From positions 1-14,270 of the forward strand of contig JABSQE010000160.1 in the NCBI GenBank assembly GCA_013214245.1: 14,270 bases of DNA. The letters are read 5' to 3'. The notes below the pieces were generated by a model. It did not search any database and was not told where the DNA came from. It was given only the letters and a program-made list of their open reading frames with translations. Origin of the DNA: Hyphomicrobiaceae bacterium (GTDB taxonomy: Bacteria > Pseudomonadota > Alphaproteobacteria > Rhizobiales > Hyphomicrobiaceae). Shown here piece after piece: positions 6,596 to 14,270 of this stretch. The position numbers and the translations under genes were made by a program. Position 1 is the stretch's first letter, and each line of letters starts with the position of its first letter.

Positions 6596-7360
6596 ATGAG
6601 TTTTAGTAGCAGCATTAAGACTATGATGGCAGGTAGTCTTTGGGAGACTATAAAAGTCATTTTGCAGGCTTTGATTTTAGCAACGATTGTTAGGATCTTC
6701 TTCTATCAGCCGTTTAATATTCCGTCAGGTTCGATGAAACCGACACTACTTGTTGGCGACTATCTGTTTGTTTCTAAGCTTTCATACGGCTACAGTCGCT
6801 ATTCTTTTCCTGGTGGCATAGTTTCATTTAATGGAAGATTTTTCTCAAGCATGCCAAAACGTGGTGATATTGCTGTTTTCAAACTTCCCAGTGACAATTC
6901 AACTGACTACATAAAACGAATAATAGGCTTACCAGGAGATACAATTCAGCTGCGGAATGGTGTTGTTTTTATTAACGATGAGGCTGTACATAAAAAGCGT
7001 GTCGAGGATTTCGAAATATTAAGCAAAACCGGTTTGCGTCGCTATGTGTCTCAATACGAGGAAACCCTTCCAAATGGGTTGACATATCGAGTGCTTGATG
7101 TAGAGCCGTATGGATCTTCAGATAATACTATTGTTTATAAAGTTCCAAATGGGCATTATTTCATGATGGGTGACAACCGAGATAACTCTGCTGATAGTCG
7201 AGATCACGTTGGAATGGTTCCATATGAAAATCTTGTTGGCCGTGCTGATATTATATTTTTTTCGGTAGGCACAGGTGTGAATGGTGCTTTTAACATATTC
7301 TTGCCCTGGACTTGGCCTACTGGCACACGTTGGTTCCGCATATTAAAGATTATTGGGTAG
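6596..7360 (+). CDS. lepB: Signal peptidase I
   Basis: LepB is an inner-membrane serine protease that removes signal peptides from proteins exported by Sec and Tat, with its active site on the periplasmic side. The 254-residue protein has one membrane segment at about residues 18-38, followed by NIPSGSMKPTLLVGDYLFVS with the nucleophile Ser46. The general base Lys107 is in DYIKRIIGLPGD, and the box MGDNRDNSADSR lies at about 191-202. All boxes B to E of the S26 family are present. The insertion between the Lys box and the GDNRDNS box, with the conserved YRVLDVEP, is usual for alphaproteobacterial LepB. The stop codon overlaps the longest possible rnc reading frame, so lepB, rnc and era are probably one transcription unit. 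Nothing is missing. Confidence 0.97.
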   Translation: MSFSSSIKTMMAGSLWETIKVILQALILATIVRIFFYQPFNIPSGSMKPTLLVGDYLFVSKLSYGYSRYSFPGGIVSFNGRFFSSMPKRGDIAVFKLPSDNSTDYIKRIIGLPGDTIQLRNGVVFINDEAVHKKRVEDFEILSKTGLRRYVSQYEETLPNGLTYRVLDVEPYGSSDNTIVYKVPNGHYFMMGDNRDNSADSRDHVGMVPYENLVGRADIIFFSVGTGVNGAFNIFLPWTWPTGTRWFRILKIIG

Positions 7361-7367
7361 GTTATCC
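7355..7367 (+). promoter_or_regulatory. Ribosome binding site that selects the rnc start
   Basis: GGGTAGG at 7355-7361, overlapping the lepB stop, stands 6 bases before the TTG at 7368. The alternative TTG at 7353 has no comparable sequence in front of it, so 7368 is favoured. Confidence 0.5.
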
Positions 7368-8069
7368 TTGCAAGTTTCTAACAAATACGCTCACCTTGAA
7401 CAGGTGTTGGGACAACACATTAAGAACCAAAAACTTCTAGAGCAGGCTTTGACACATGCAAGTGTTCGAACGAGCAGAAGATCTTCAGTTGACAATGAGC
7501 GCCTAGAGTTTTTAGGCGATCGTGTTTTAGGTCTTGCCATTTCCGCGTACTTACATTCTGCATTGCCGAATATTCGAGAAGGAGATTTGGCCAGACGATT
7601 TAATCGACTAGTTTGTGGAGAAAGTTGTGCGTCGATAGCGCGCAGTATTGATCTGGGTCGTTACTTGGTGTTGTCGGAAAGTGAAGCCCAGAATGGAGGG
7701 CGGGATAAAAGTGCAATTCTTGCGGATGCAATGGAGGCATTGCTTGGTGCTATTTTTTTAGATGGCGGTTTTGAAGCAGCCAAGAAAGTAATTGAAAGAT
7801 TATGGTACATACATTTTAATGGTATCGGCATAACTCAGGTCGATGCTAAGTCTGCTCTTCAAGAATGGGTGCAGGGGCAAGGATTTTCACTGCCAATCTA
7901 CAAAGATGTGGAACGATCAGGACCTGATCATGCACCACAGTTTATTTGTGAGGTCTTCATAGAAGGACATAAATCAGTTTCTGGTTCTGGAACTTCAAAG
8001 CGGCAAGCGCACCAGGCTGCTGCTGCTGCGCTATTAGTGCGAGAAGGCGTTTGGAAAAAATCAAGTTAA
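7368..8069 (+). CDS. rnc: Ribonuclease III
   Basis: RNase III is a dimeric, magnesium-dependent endonuclease that cuts double-stranded RNA, chiefly in rRNA precursor maturation and regulatory RNA turnover. From the TTG at 7368 the protein is 233 residues. The signature NERLEFLGDRVL is at about residues 43-54 with acidic residues Glu44, Glu47 and Asp51. The second half of the active site is ADAMEALLGAIFLDGG with Asp120 and Glu123. A double-stranded RNA binding domain follows from about residue 157 (DAKSALQEWVQGQG) to the end (GTSKRQAHQAAAAALL). All catalytic residues are intact. A TTG at 7353 would add five residues and overlap lepB by eight bases, but has a poorer ribosome site. The gene lies between lepB and era, as in most alphaproteobacteria. 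Confidence 0.97.
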   Translation: MQVSNKYAHLEQVLGQHIKNQKLLEQALTHASVRTSRRSSVDNERLEFLGDRVLGLAISAYLHSALPNIREGDLARRFNRLVCGESCASIARSIDLGRYLVLSESEAQNGGRDKSAILADAMEALLGAIFLDGGFEAAKKVIERLWYIHFNGIGITQVDAKSALQEWVQGQGFSLPIYKDVERSGPDHAPQFICEVFIEGHKSVSGSGTSKRQAHQAAAAALLVREGVWKKSS

Positions 8070-8079
8070 GTCAGAATAT

Positions 8080-8089
8080 AGGTGACAGG
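8080..8089 (+). promoter_or_regulatory. Ribosome binding site that may select the era start
   Basis: AGGTG at 8080-8084 lies 5 bases before a TTG at 8090, just beyond the rnc stop. An earlier in-frame TTG at 8051, within rnc, has AAGG only 3 bases ahead of it. The choice is not certain. Confidence 0.45.
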
Positions 8090-9013
8090 TTGGAATTTCC
8101 TTCTGAATCTAGCAGCGTGCAGTTGAAGTCTGGTTTTGCAGTGCTTATAGGCACTCCAAATTCTGGCAAATCGACCCTTGTTAATCAACTTGTTGGTGCG
8201 AAAGTCAGCATTGTAAGTCGTAAGTCGCAAACTACTCGCATGATGATTCGTGGCATTGCGACGGTTAATGATACACAAATTGTATTGGTTGATACTCCTG
8301 GTATATTCAATCCTCATAAACGTTTTGATCATGCGATGGTAGATGCAGCTTGGACTGGAGCGAGTGACGCTGATGTTATTATTTTGCTCGTAGACTGTAC
8401 TCGTAGTGTAGACAACGAAATTCTATTCATAATGGATAAATTAAAAGAAAAAAAAATTCCGATAACTCTAGTACTTAATAAAATTGATAAGGTGAACGAC
8501 AAACAGAATTTGCTTTCTCTAGTTGAACAATTTTCGAGCTTTTTACAGTTTAAACATATTTTTATGTTGTCGGCATTGAAAGGTGACGGTGTTAACAAGT
8601 TGCTTCAAGCGCTAGCTGAAGTTATGCCTAATGGTCCATGGTATTTTCCAAAAAATGAAATTTCAGATTTGCCTATGCGCATACAGGCGGCTGAAATTAC
8701 CCGTGAAAAAATTTATGATCGCTTACATCAGGAATTACCATATTCTATTACCGTTGAAACCAGTAGTTGGAAAACGCTGAGAAATAAATCTGTTCGGATC
8801 GAACAGACAATATTTGTAGAGCAGGAAAGCCAAAAAAAAATCGTCATTGGGAAGAACGGACAGAGTATTAAAGCGATTTCTTCGCAGGCGCGTTTTGAAC
8901 TTTTCAACATATTAGGCAAAAAAGTGCATCTATTTTTGTTTGTCAAGGTTTGTAATAATTGGACAAATGATCCAGCTCGCTACAGCGAATTAGGTCTTAA
9001 GTTTCCTAAGTGA
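8090..9013 (+). CDS. era: GTPase Era
   Basis: Era binds the 3' end of 16S rRNA and helps mature the 30S ribosomal subunit. From the TTG at 8090 the protein is 307 residues, normal for the family; an in-frame TTG at 8051 would add 13 residues and overlap rnc by 19 bases. GTPase motifs are all present: G1 GTPNSGKST (about 21-29), the switch I QTTR (47-50), G3 DTPG (68-71), G4 NKID (130-133) and G5 SALKG (161-165). The C-terminal KH domain holds VIGKNGQSIK (252-261), the RNA-contact loop, followed by the usual end NDPARYSELGLKF. The third base-binding motif and KH loop are unbroken, so it should work. In many alphaproteobacteria recO follows era; here a gap follows instead. Confidence 0.97.
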   Translation: MEFPSESSSVQLKSGFAVLIGTPNSGKSTLVNQLVGAKVSIVSRKSQTTRMMIRGIATVNDTQIVLVDTPGIFNPHKRFDHAMVDAAWTGASDADVIILLVDCTRSVDNEILFIMDKLKEKKIPITLVLNKIDKVNDKQNLLSLVEQFSSFLQFKHIFMLSALKGDGVNKLLQALAEVMPNGPWYFPKNEISDLPMRIQAAEITREKIYDRLHQELPYSITVETSSWKTLRNKSVRIEQTIFVEQESQKKIVIGKNGQSIKAISSQARFELFNILGKKVHLFLFVKVCNNWTNDPARYSELGLKFPK

Positions 9014-9637
9014 AATCTCAGTGTTTTGCTATTCACACACAACCGATGCATCACGGAGATAAGAGTTTTATGAAAATATGGTAGGGAGATTTATCTGTTC
9101 GTTCAGTATAGATGCTGGGAAATTATTTGCATCAATTATTTATTTGTACAATCGGTAGAGCTTCATTAAACAGTGTGCTTCAGTTTTTACACTGTAATGA
9201 AGATAGAAATAAGTATTTAGGTTTCGTAAAACCAACTCCTACTAGTTTTACTAGTTTTCATAATAGCTTGTTCAGCATCAGTCACAGTGTTAAATCTGTC
9301 AATAAAAAGAAACTACTGGACTAGTGGTAATTTCAACAACTGAACTATAATTGGCCCGTTGATAGGTGATAATTTAAAGTTTAAGTAACTTTTTTTGTTA
9401 TTTTTAGCTCTGCGACTCGGTCGATATGTCATACGGTTAAGTATAAGAAAATTAGAATGTCATTGGTGCGAGGCATCATAGCTATTATTCTATGCAATAG
9501 ATGTCAATGGAATTTCGTAAATAAGGAATTGAAATCTCACGCTTATAGTTATCACTTATGCTACTGAGCTCTATACGGTTTGCGCTTCATGTGCTATCTT
9601 TAGTTTATATGTAACTTTAGCAACATAAATATATATT
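9014..9637. other. Intergenic gap after era without a recognisable gene
   Basis: This 624-base stretch contains a 70-codon open frame (9112-9324) whose translation resembles no family I know, has no Shine-Dalgarno sequence, and probably arises by chance. A 9-bp tandem duplication ACTAGTTTT occurs at 9241-9258. The expected neighbour recO was looked for but none of its conserved parts could be read. The region may be remains of lost genes that are decayed beyond recognition. Confidence 0.55.
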
Positions 9638-10381
9638 GTGATAATACGCTCTAAACTCTTCGATATTGTGCTAGTGTTTTGGACATTACTCCTGGGTCTG
9701 TGCATTCCAATTTTAGCCATTATTAACCGTCCCGCTTGTGTACGATGGACTTCAAGACTGTGGTCACGTGGTATAGTCTTAGGATTACAGTTAATAGTCG
9801 GTTTGAAGTACCAAGAAATAGGCCGTTCAAATCTTCCTACTGGGCAAGTAATAATTGCTTGCAACCATCAGTCAGCGTGGGAAACTTTAGTTTTTAATAT
9901 TTTGATTAAGGATGTATGTATAGTACTTAAAGAGACACTCTATCAAATACCCATATTTGGATGGTATCTGAGAAATTCTCCCATGATTTCTGTAAACAGG
10001 ACGGATGGATTTCGGGCAATACAACTTTTATTAAAAGAGTCTGTCAAAGCTAAAGAGGCAGGTCGTAGTGTGCTGATTTTTCCTGAGGGCAAACGTCAGC
10101 TTTTAAACGATGACGTTTCGTTCAACCGTGGTATAGCGCTACTTTACCGGAAGCTAGAGCTTCCTGTTGTTCCAGTCGCAATTAATTCGGGTGCGTTTTG
10201 GGCCAAAAATGGGTTTATGAAACGCTCTGGCATTATAACTGTTTCGTATCTACCTTCAATACAGCCAGGTTTGACTACTGAAAAATTTTTAGAGCAACTC
10301 GAGAAGGAAATTAAAAAAGAAAAAGAGCGTTTAACTAGATATAGTTACACAGGAGAGATACCACAGGCTATGCAGACATAG
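9638..10381 (+). CDS. plsC: 1-acyl-sn-glycerol-3-phosphate acyltransferase (PlsC family)
   Basis: PlsC enzymes add the second acyl chain to lysophosphatidic acid, giving phosphatidic acid for membrane phospholipids at the inner membrane. The 247-residue protein begins at a GTG and has a hydrophobic N-terminal segment at about residues 8-29. Block I is NHQSAWET at 76-83, an HX4E form of the usual HX4D catalytic motif (His77, Glu82), which I recall from several proteobacterial PlsC groups. Block III is FPEGKR at 148-153, with Lys where Thr is normal, and block IV is VVPVAINSG at about 177-185. The substrate site and length fit the family. The last 30 residues are Lys/Glu-rich. It stands alone, with gaps of 624 and 1435 bases on either side, unlike the operons it belongs to in relatives. 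The reaction is well supported, the exact acyl specificity is not. Confidence 0.92.
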   Translation: MIIRSKLFDIVLVFWTLLLGLCIPILAIINRPACVRWTSRLWSRGIVLGLQLIVGLKYQEIGRSNLPTGQVIIACNHQSAWETLVFNILIKDVCIVLKETLYQIPIFGWYLRNSPMISVNRTDGFRAIQLLLKESVKAKEAGRSVLIFPEGKRQLLNDDVSFNRGIALLYRKLELPVVPVAINSGAFWAKNGFMKRSGIITVSYLPSIQPGLTTEKFLEQLEKEIKKEKERLTRYSYTGEIPQAMQT

Positions 10382-11816
10382 GTGTACTGTAGCATCCTCT
10401 ACAATAAGTATATTAACAATGCTTCCATGCAGGAATGTTCGTTTATGTGGTGCGTTCGCTCCAAACTGTTTGGTAAATAATCGTTTGTACCGCATCATTT
10501 TTGTAAGTGAATTGCGCGCGTTCAAAAAACTTCATCTTTACTCCCACTTTTTTCCTTATAAGAAGCTTTAGCTAAAGCACTATGATCTATTAAATTTGGA
10601 AAAATGCAGGAGTAATTAGAAATATTAGAACTAGTTTATTGAGATTAAGAATGTGTCGAAATGAATTCTCAGGAATTAGTCGGAAACGTAGAATTAAATA
10701 CTAGCTGGGCTGTTGCCAGATAGAGAAATACATCATCTATTGGCTTCGATACAGGAAGATCACTTTTCTATCTTAGTTAAGCACGGTTATTTAACTGCTC
10801 TACATATCATAGTCGGTCCAACTTGTAATTACGAGCGAAGTTTTTTTCTAGAGCATTTGTCAATACTAATTAGTGTTTTTTTAAGGTGTTTTGACTTAAT
10901 TATTTACAGGGATACCTCACTCAAGCTACGACATATTAATAATCCACCATTAGAATAGAAGTTAATACGTATATAATAGTAGGCTAATAAGGTCAGGTTT
11001 TTAGGTTTTCGTTATTGATGTCGGTATCATAGGTCTAAATAACCATTGATAAATAACCAGTCCGCCTGTTTAAGTTTATGTTGTTGATAATAATTTGGAT
11101 AAGCACATAGTAAGCGAAGCAATAGATTGACTTACATTTTAAACTCAATGCTACCTCAAGATTAAGTCCACATTATAAGTACTAGTGCAACAGCTTCTAG
11201 TTTATAAATAATGCTTATTGTTGCAGGTATGTATGAAAGCAAGCATCGTTCTAATGAGTAAGTATAGTCGATCAAATAATTCAATTATTACTTAGTGGGG
11301 AAGTCTACAGTTGTTGCTTTAGGTTTATCTCATGACACATTCAGTAAACTTATCTTGCTTCACTGTTACACAGCATCTGTTGATGCAGTTATATAAATTA
11401 GTACTAGGATCGGCGCTTACTAGTTATGGGTTCGAATATAAAGGATCTAATTTGTGCAAGGTTAATTTGTCTATACCGTTGCAGGAGTTCTAAATCTGAT
11501 CTGACTAAATCATTAGTACTAACATATGGAATTAGTTAATATGTTAATTTTTCCTTACAGTAGATGATCAATTAATAACTCTTAGTCAGCAAAAATTTTT
11601 AAACTGTCTCAAAACTACGTATCATACACGAATAGATTTTGTAGCTGCAAAATACTATTCTTAAAATTTCATGATTGCTGTGTGTGATTTTCAGATCACT
11701 AAACGTCTATTGTAAATAATAAGTATAGTACAAAAACGATCAAGTTGATATCTTAGTTCTATCTTTTCTAGATAATGATACTATATACTAGTAGTGTAGT
11801 TTCTGTTAAATAAATT
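10382..11816. other. Long non-coding region between plsC and ccrM, probable gene graveyard
   Basis: Over 1435 bases no intact gene can be supported on either strand. An 81-codon open frame starting with TTG at 10713 and ending at 10958 begins with LPDREIHHLLASIQ and looks somewhat protein-like, as do the segments GKSTVVALGLSHD near 11300 and LGSALTSYGFEYKGSNL near 11410-11460. None matches a family that I can name, and stops interrupt them all. Genes were probably lost here, but I cannot say which. The palindrome at 10565-10578 is listed separately. Confidence 0.55.
10565..10578. repeat. 14-bp perfect palindrome downstream of plsC
   Basis: GCTTTAGCTAAAGC is identical on both strands and lies 184 bases after the plsC stop. 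There is no T run after it and no spacer, so it is a weak terminator candidate at best. It may be a chance palindrome. Confidence 0.4.
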
Positions 11817-12998
11817 TTACAATTGCGCTCTAGTTAGTACTTTTTGATCTGGTAGATTTTGTTGTTGATTGTTACTTAATCCAAGTTGCTGTCGTGCCTG
11901 CTGACGTAACAAATCAATTGGCTTAAGTTTACCTTCCGCTTCAAAATGCCAGAAAGTCCAGCCATTACAGGTTGGTTTTCCCTGAACTTCCGCACCAAGT
12001 CGGTGAATTGAGCCACGGGTCACAGAATGTCCGTCCGCTAGTCCCAATGTCCCATCTGCATGGACCTGGGCACGATGTCGGCGATGTGAGTCCATAAGAC
12101 GAGTTCCAGGTTCTAGAATTCCTAATTCAACGATTGTTAAGAACGGAACTCGCGGCATACTGCGCTTGGCAGGTAGAGGTTTAATAGAGTCGTTTGACAT
12201 AGGTATAACTAGCGAAATGCGACTTAGTGCTTTACTGGTATAACTTATATTGCGTTCGATCCCTATCCAATTTCTCCGCAAACGTTTAGCAACTACACCT
12301 GTTGTCCCTGTTCCGAAGAACGGATCAAGAACTACATCACCGGGCTGAGTTGTAGCTTGTAAAATACGATATAAAAGTGCTTCCGGTTTTTGAGTTGGAT
12401 GAGTCTTACGACCATCTATATTTTTCAATCGTTCTGCTCCAGAGCAAATGGGAAACAACCAATCTGAGCGCATTTGTAGATCATCATTAGCACATTTAAG
12501 TGCTTCGTAATTAAATGTTACACGTGAATTTTCGTCACGACCCGCCCATATTAGTGTTTCGTGTGCGTTGGTAAAGCGTTTACCACGAAAGTTTGGCATT
12601 GGGTTTGTCTTACGCCATATCACATCGTTTTGGATCCAGAAGCCGAGATCTTGAAGTTGGCTGCAAATTCGAAAAATATTATGGTATGAACCCATTACCC
12701 AGATTGCACCATGGGGTTTAAGTATACGGCGACATTCTTTAAGCCAAGAATGACAAAAAGTATCGTAGTCTTTAAAACTTGAGAATTTGTCCCAATCTTG
12801 TGTAACACCGTCCACTGTTGAATCGTCTGGCCTAAATAAAGTGCCGTCAAGTTGTAAATTATAAGGAGGATCGGCGAAGACTAAATCCACAGTAGAATCT
12901 GAAATATTGCGCAGCCGTGAAACGCAATCCCCAACTAAGACTGTGTTTAAAATTTTTTTATCAGCACTACTTGTAAACTCTACATGCAACTTTCCCAT
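11817..12998 (-). CDS. ccrM: CcrM-type adenine-specific DNA methyltransferase (GANTC)
   Basis: CcrM methylates the adenine in GANTC and is the cell-cycle-linked methyltransferase of alphaproteobacteria. The catalytic motif DPPYNLQLDG is at about residues 43-52, ahead of the SAM-binding motif DPFFGTGTTG at 225-234; this order makes it a beta-class enzyme. THPTQKPEALLYRIL lies between them. The C-terminal CcrM domain, which grips the DNA, includes GSIHRLGAEVQGKP and CNGWTFWHFE up to about residue 365. The protein is 393 residues from the ATG at 12998, longer than the 358 of Caulobacter CcrM; the excess includes a Gln-rich tail after about 370. I chose this ATG because AGAGAG lies 6 bases before it; a GTG at 13016 would add six residues. 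All motifs are intact. Target specificity is inferred from the family. Confidence 0.95.
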   Translation of the reverse strand: MGKLHVEFTSSADKKILNTVLVGDCVSRLRNISDSTVDLVFADPPYNLQLDGTLFRPDDSTVDGVTQDWDKFSSFKDYDTFCHSWLKECRRILKPHGAIWVMGSYHNIFRICSQLQDLGFWIQNDVIWRKTNPMPNFRGKRFTNAHETLIWAGRDENSRVTFNYEALKCANDDLQMRSDWLFPICSGAERLKNIDGRKTHPTQKPEALLYRILQATTQPGDVVLDPFFGTGTTGVVAKRLRRNWIGIERNISYTSKALSRISLVIPMSNDSIKPLPAKRSMPRVPFLTIVELGILEPGTRLMDSHRRHRAQVHADGTLGLADGHSVTRGSIHRLGAEVQGKPTCNGWTFWHFEAEGKLKPIDLLRQQARQQLGLSNNQQQNLPDQKVLTRAQL

Positions 12999-13010
12999 GG
13001 GACACTCTCT
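12999..13010 (-). promoter_or_regulatory. Ribosome binding site that selects the ccrM start
   Basis: On the minus strand AGAGAG (13010-13005) stands 6 bases before the ATG at 12998. It overlaps the codons following the alternative GTG at 13016, so it supports the shorter form. Confidence 0.45.
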
Positions 13011-13016
13011 ATACAC

Positions 13017-13790
13017 TCACTCTAAACATAAACGCAAACCTGTTGCATAACAATCCGAACTTGAATGAGCGGAATGTAATGTAATCATGGTATTGTAATA
13101 ATTTTGTTTTAGATTCAAAACATACAGAATGGTCAGTTTGCGACGTTATTAAGATGCAGGTGAATAATTAATCAATCGTAAATAATCTAATAAAAAAAAG
13201 TTTTTTTTCGAGAAAAACAATTTACGTGTATTTTACCTTACTAGATATTGACAAGCGAACCGATGGGTCTCTCTTACATAGATGTTTAAATATGCCGGTG
13301 GCAAACACAAGTTTGGCCCATCCTAGCTATATATAAAGATTTGATCCTAAAATGTACTGTTAGTCTAATTTATATAGCTAAGCATCTATTTTACCACTGG
13401 AACGAACCAGGATACTATTTGATTTCGACGAGCCGGCTTTTAGAGTATTAGGAATATTTTGCTTCTGGTTTTTTTTAAGCGTTTAATAAATATTTCTTTG
13501 AAGTTAAGGCCTTAAATGCATCAAAGAAAGAACGTATTGATAAGTTCATGGGTGGAGTGAGTTGTCGCAGCCTCAGCGTGCTTTGATGTAATTTTAAATT
13601 AAGATGAAAATTTAGTAGTTATTGCGAAAAAAAAGTTTTGTACCAATAACTATTCACACTTATTTTTGTATTAGTATATCTTACTTTGGCATCTGCTGGT
13701 ATAAACGTTGTGGTCCGTAGTTCCGAGTAAACGCCTATTATGGATATATTTTTCAGTTTTATATGGTGACGACCTATACATTTAACAGGA
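13017..13790. other. Intergenic region between ccrM and the RibD-type gene
   Basis: No gene can be supported in these 774 bases. The region holds an A8-G-T8 stretch at 13192-13208, a 10-bp inverted repeat (TAGCTATATA at 13324-13333 with TATATAGCTA at 13371-13380), and a 9-bp inverted repeat (TAGTTATTG at 13616-13624 with CAATAACTA at 13644-13652) about 140 bases beyond the RibD stop. A short frame near 13500-13570 reads FEVKALNASKKERIDKFMGG, which looks protein-like but unassignable. These may be traces of a lost gene. Confidence 0.5.
13095..13119 (-). promoter_or_regulatory. GANTC site at a candidate -35 element upstream of ccrM
   Basis: A single GAATC/GATTC (13112-13116) lies about 115 bases before the ccrM ATG. 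On the minus strand it is part of TTTGAATC, so it overlaps a possible -35 hexamer (TTTGAA or TTGAAT). An AT-rich -10-like stretch follows near 13095. Methylation-sensitive control of ccrM is known in Caulobacter, but a 5-base motif occurs often by chance. Confidence 0.25.
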
Positions 13791-14270
13791 TCAAACTGTT
13801 TTTTTTAGATTACAATCGAATAATATTTCTCCACTACCAAGGAAATAAGTCGATGTTGAAGGCCTATACGCATCTGAAAGTTTTGTAATAGGTTTTAATT
13901 GTAAGCCAAGTTTACCTGAACCTAATATAACAGGCGCAACCAGTATATGCAGTCGATCGACAGCATCTGCATCGATGAATGTGGAAACGGTTGTAGCGCC
14001 GCCTTCGACTAGAATACGTCTCAATCCAATCGCAAACAGTTGCTTAACAATTAAGCTCGGAGATAAACAACCACGCAATAAAGGGATCCTTAAAATCTCG
14101 TAGTGCTCATGCGTCGTTATACTAGCTTTCTCATCGTTAACCGTGCCTCGTACTATTATGCAACGTGCCTCATTAGGCTGTAAGCAAAGTGCACTTCGTG
14201 GCAATTTGCTATTAGGATCTATAATAACACGTGCTGGATTTCTACCTGGCACACGGCGCACAGTCAACAA
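13791..14270 (-). CDS. ribD: RibD C-terminal (reductase) domain protein, partial at right edge
   Basis: The last 160 residues or so of a protein with the RibD C-terminal/dihydrofolate-reductase-like fold are visible; the N-terminus lies beyond the window. This domain uses NADPH to reduce the ribose of 5-amino-6-ribosylamino-pyrimidinedione 5'-phosphate in riboflavin synthesis. The edge sequence LLTVRRVPGRNPARVIID is followed by RILVEGGATTVSTFIDADAVDRLHILVAPVILGSGK, the most conserved part of the family (given here in two overlapping pieces: RILVEGGATTVSTF and VDRLHILVAPVILGSG). It ends LGSGEILFDCNL at a stop at 13791. Whether a deaminase domain precedes it cannot be seen. Stand-alone reductase-family proteins with the same C-terminus exist in Rhodospirillales, so riboflavin synthesis is likely but not proven. 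It is on the same strand as ccrM but separated by about 0.8 kb. Confidence 0.82.
   Translation of the reverse strand: MLTVRRVPGRNPARVIIDPNSKLPRSALCLQPNEARCIIVRGTVNDEKASITTHEHYEILRIPLLRGCLSPSLIVKQLFAIGLRRILVEGGATTVSTFIDADAVDRLHILVAPVILGSGKLGLQLKPITKLSDAYRPSTSTYFLGSGEILFDCNLKKTV

Noticed and set aside
9112..9324. A 70-codon open frame with an ATG start after era
   Set aside because: It has no ribosome site, no recognisable motif, and contains a 9-bp tandem duplication; it is more likely chance in AT-rich DNA.
10713..10958. LPDREIHHLLAS as the N-terminus of a dCTP deaminase
   Set aside because: Only a few residues resemble that family's start and nothing after them does, so the match was not called.
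11428..11440. GGGTTCGAATA, like the T loop of a tRNA
   Set aside because: No paired acceptor arm or D loop is found at the right distance, so it is treated as chance.
13192..13208. A8-G-T8 stretch as a terminator
   Set aside because: The stem would be only A-T pairs with almost no loop, and it lies upstream of ccrM rather than close behind a gene end.

Overview
The window looks like a piece of a degenerating, AT-rich alphaproteobacterial genome, most likely an obligate symbiont related to Rhodospirillales. Three things point there. The core gene order rpoZ, rel/spoT, pdxJ, acpS, lepB, rnc, era is the alphaproteobacterial one. The window carries a CcrM-type GANTC methyltransferase. Intact genes cover only about 55% of the window, with long AT-rich gaps and readable gene remains between them. 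Such features have been described for tunicate symbionts like Candidatus Endolissoclinum faulkneri, but that name is only a guess from gene content and composition.

Left part (1-2393, minus strand): a YcjX/DUF463 P-loop protein running off the left edge, a family 5 (UDGb-like) uracil-DNA glycosylase with its four iron-sulfur cysteines, and a LabA-like NYN-domain nuclease. A 647-base AT-rich divergent gap follows, with a 12-bp inverted repeat next to a candidate promoter.

Centre (3041-9013, plus strand): rpoZ (RNA polymerase omega) is intact. It is followed by about 2.2 kb of a clearly recognisable but destroyed bifunctional (p)ppGpp synthetase/hydrolase (HD, synthetase, TGS and ACT remains in the right order), then the last 40 codons of pdxJ. 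Intact acpS, lepB, rnc and era follow; lepB-rnc overlap or abut and rnc comes within 20 bases of era. The surviving set covers transcription, acyl-carrier-protein activation, signal-peptide cleavage, double-stranded RNA processing and 30S assembly. The lost set covers stringent response and vitamin B6 synthesis.

Right part (9014-14270): a 624-base gap, a plsC lysophosphatidate acyltransferase, a 1.4-kb gap where no gene can be read, then on the minus strand ccrM, a further gap of about 0.8 kb, and the C-terminal part of a RibD-type reductase running off the right edge. No mobile element, CRISPR array, tRNA or rRNA was seen. I found no new biological system; the most informative content is the fossil record of the rel and pdxJ genes and a few unexplained palindromes.
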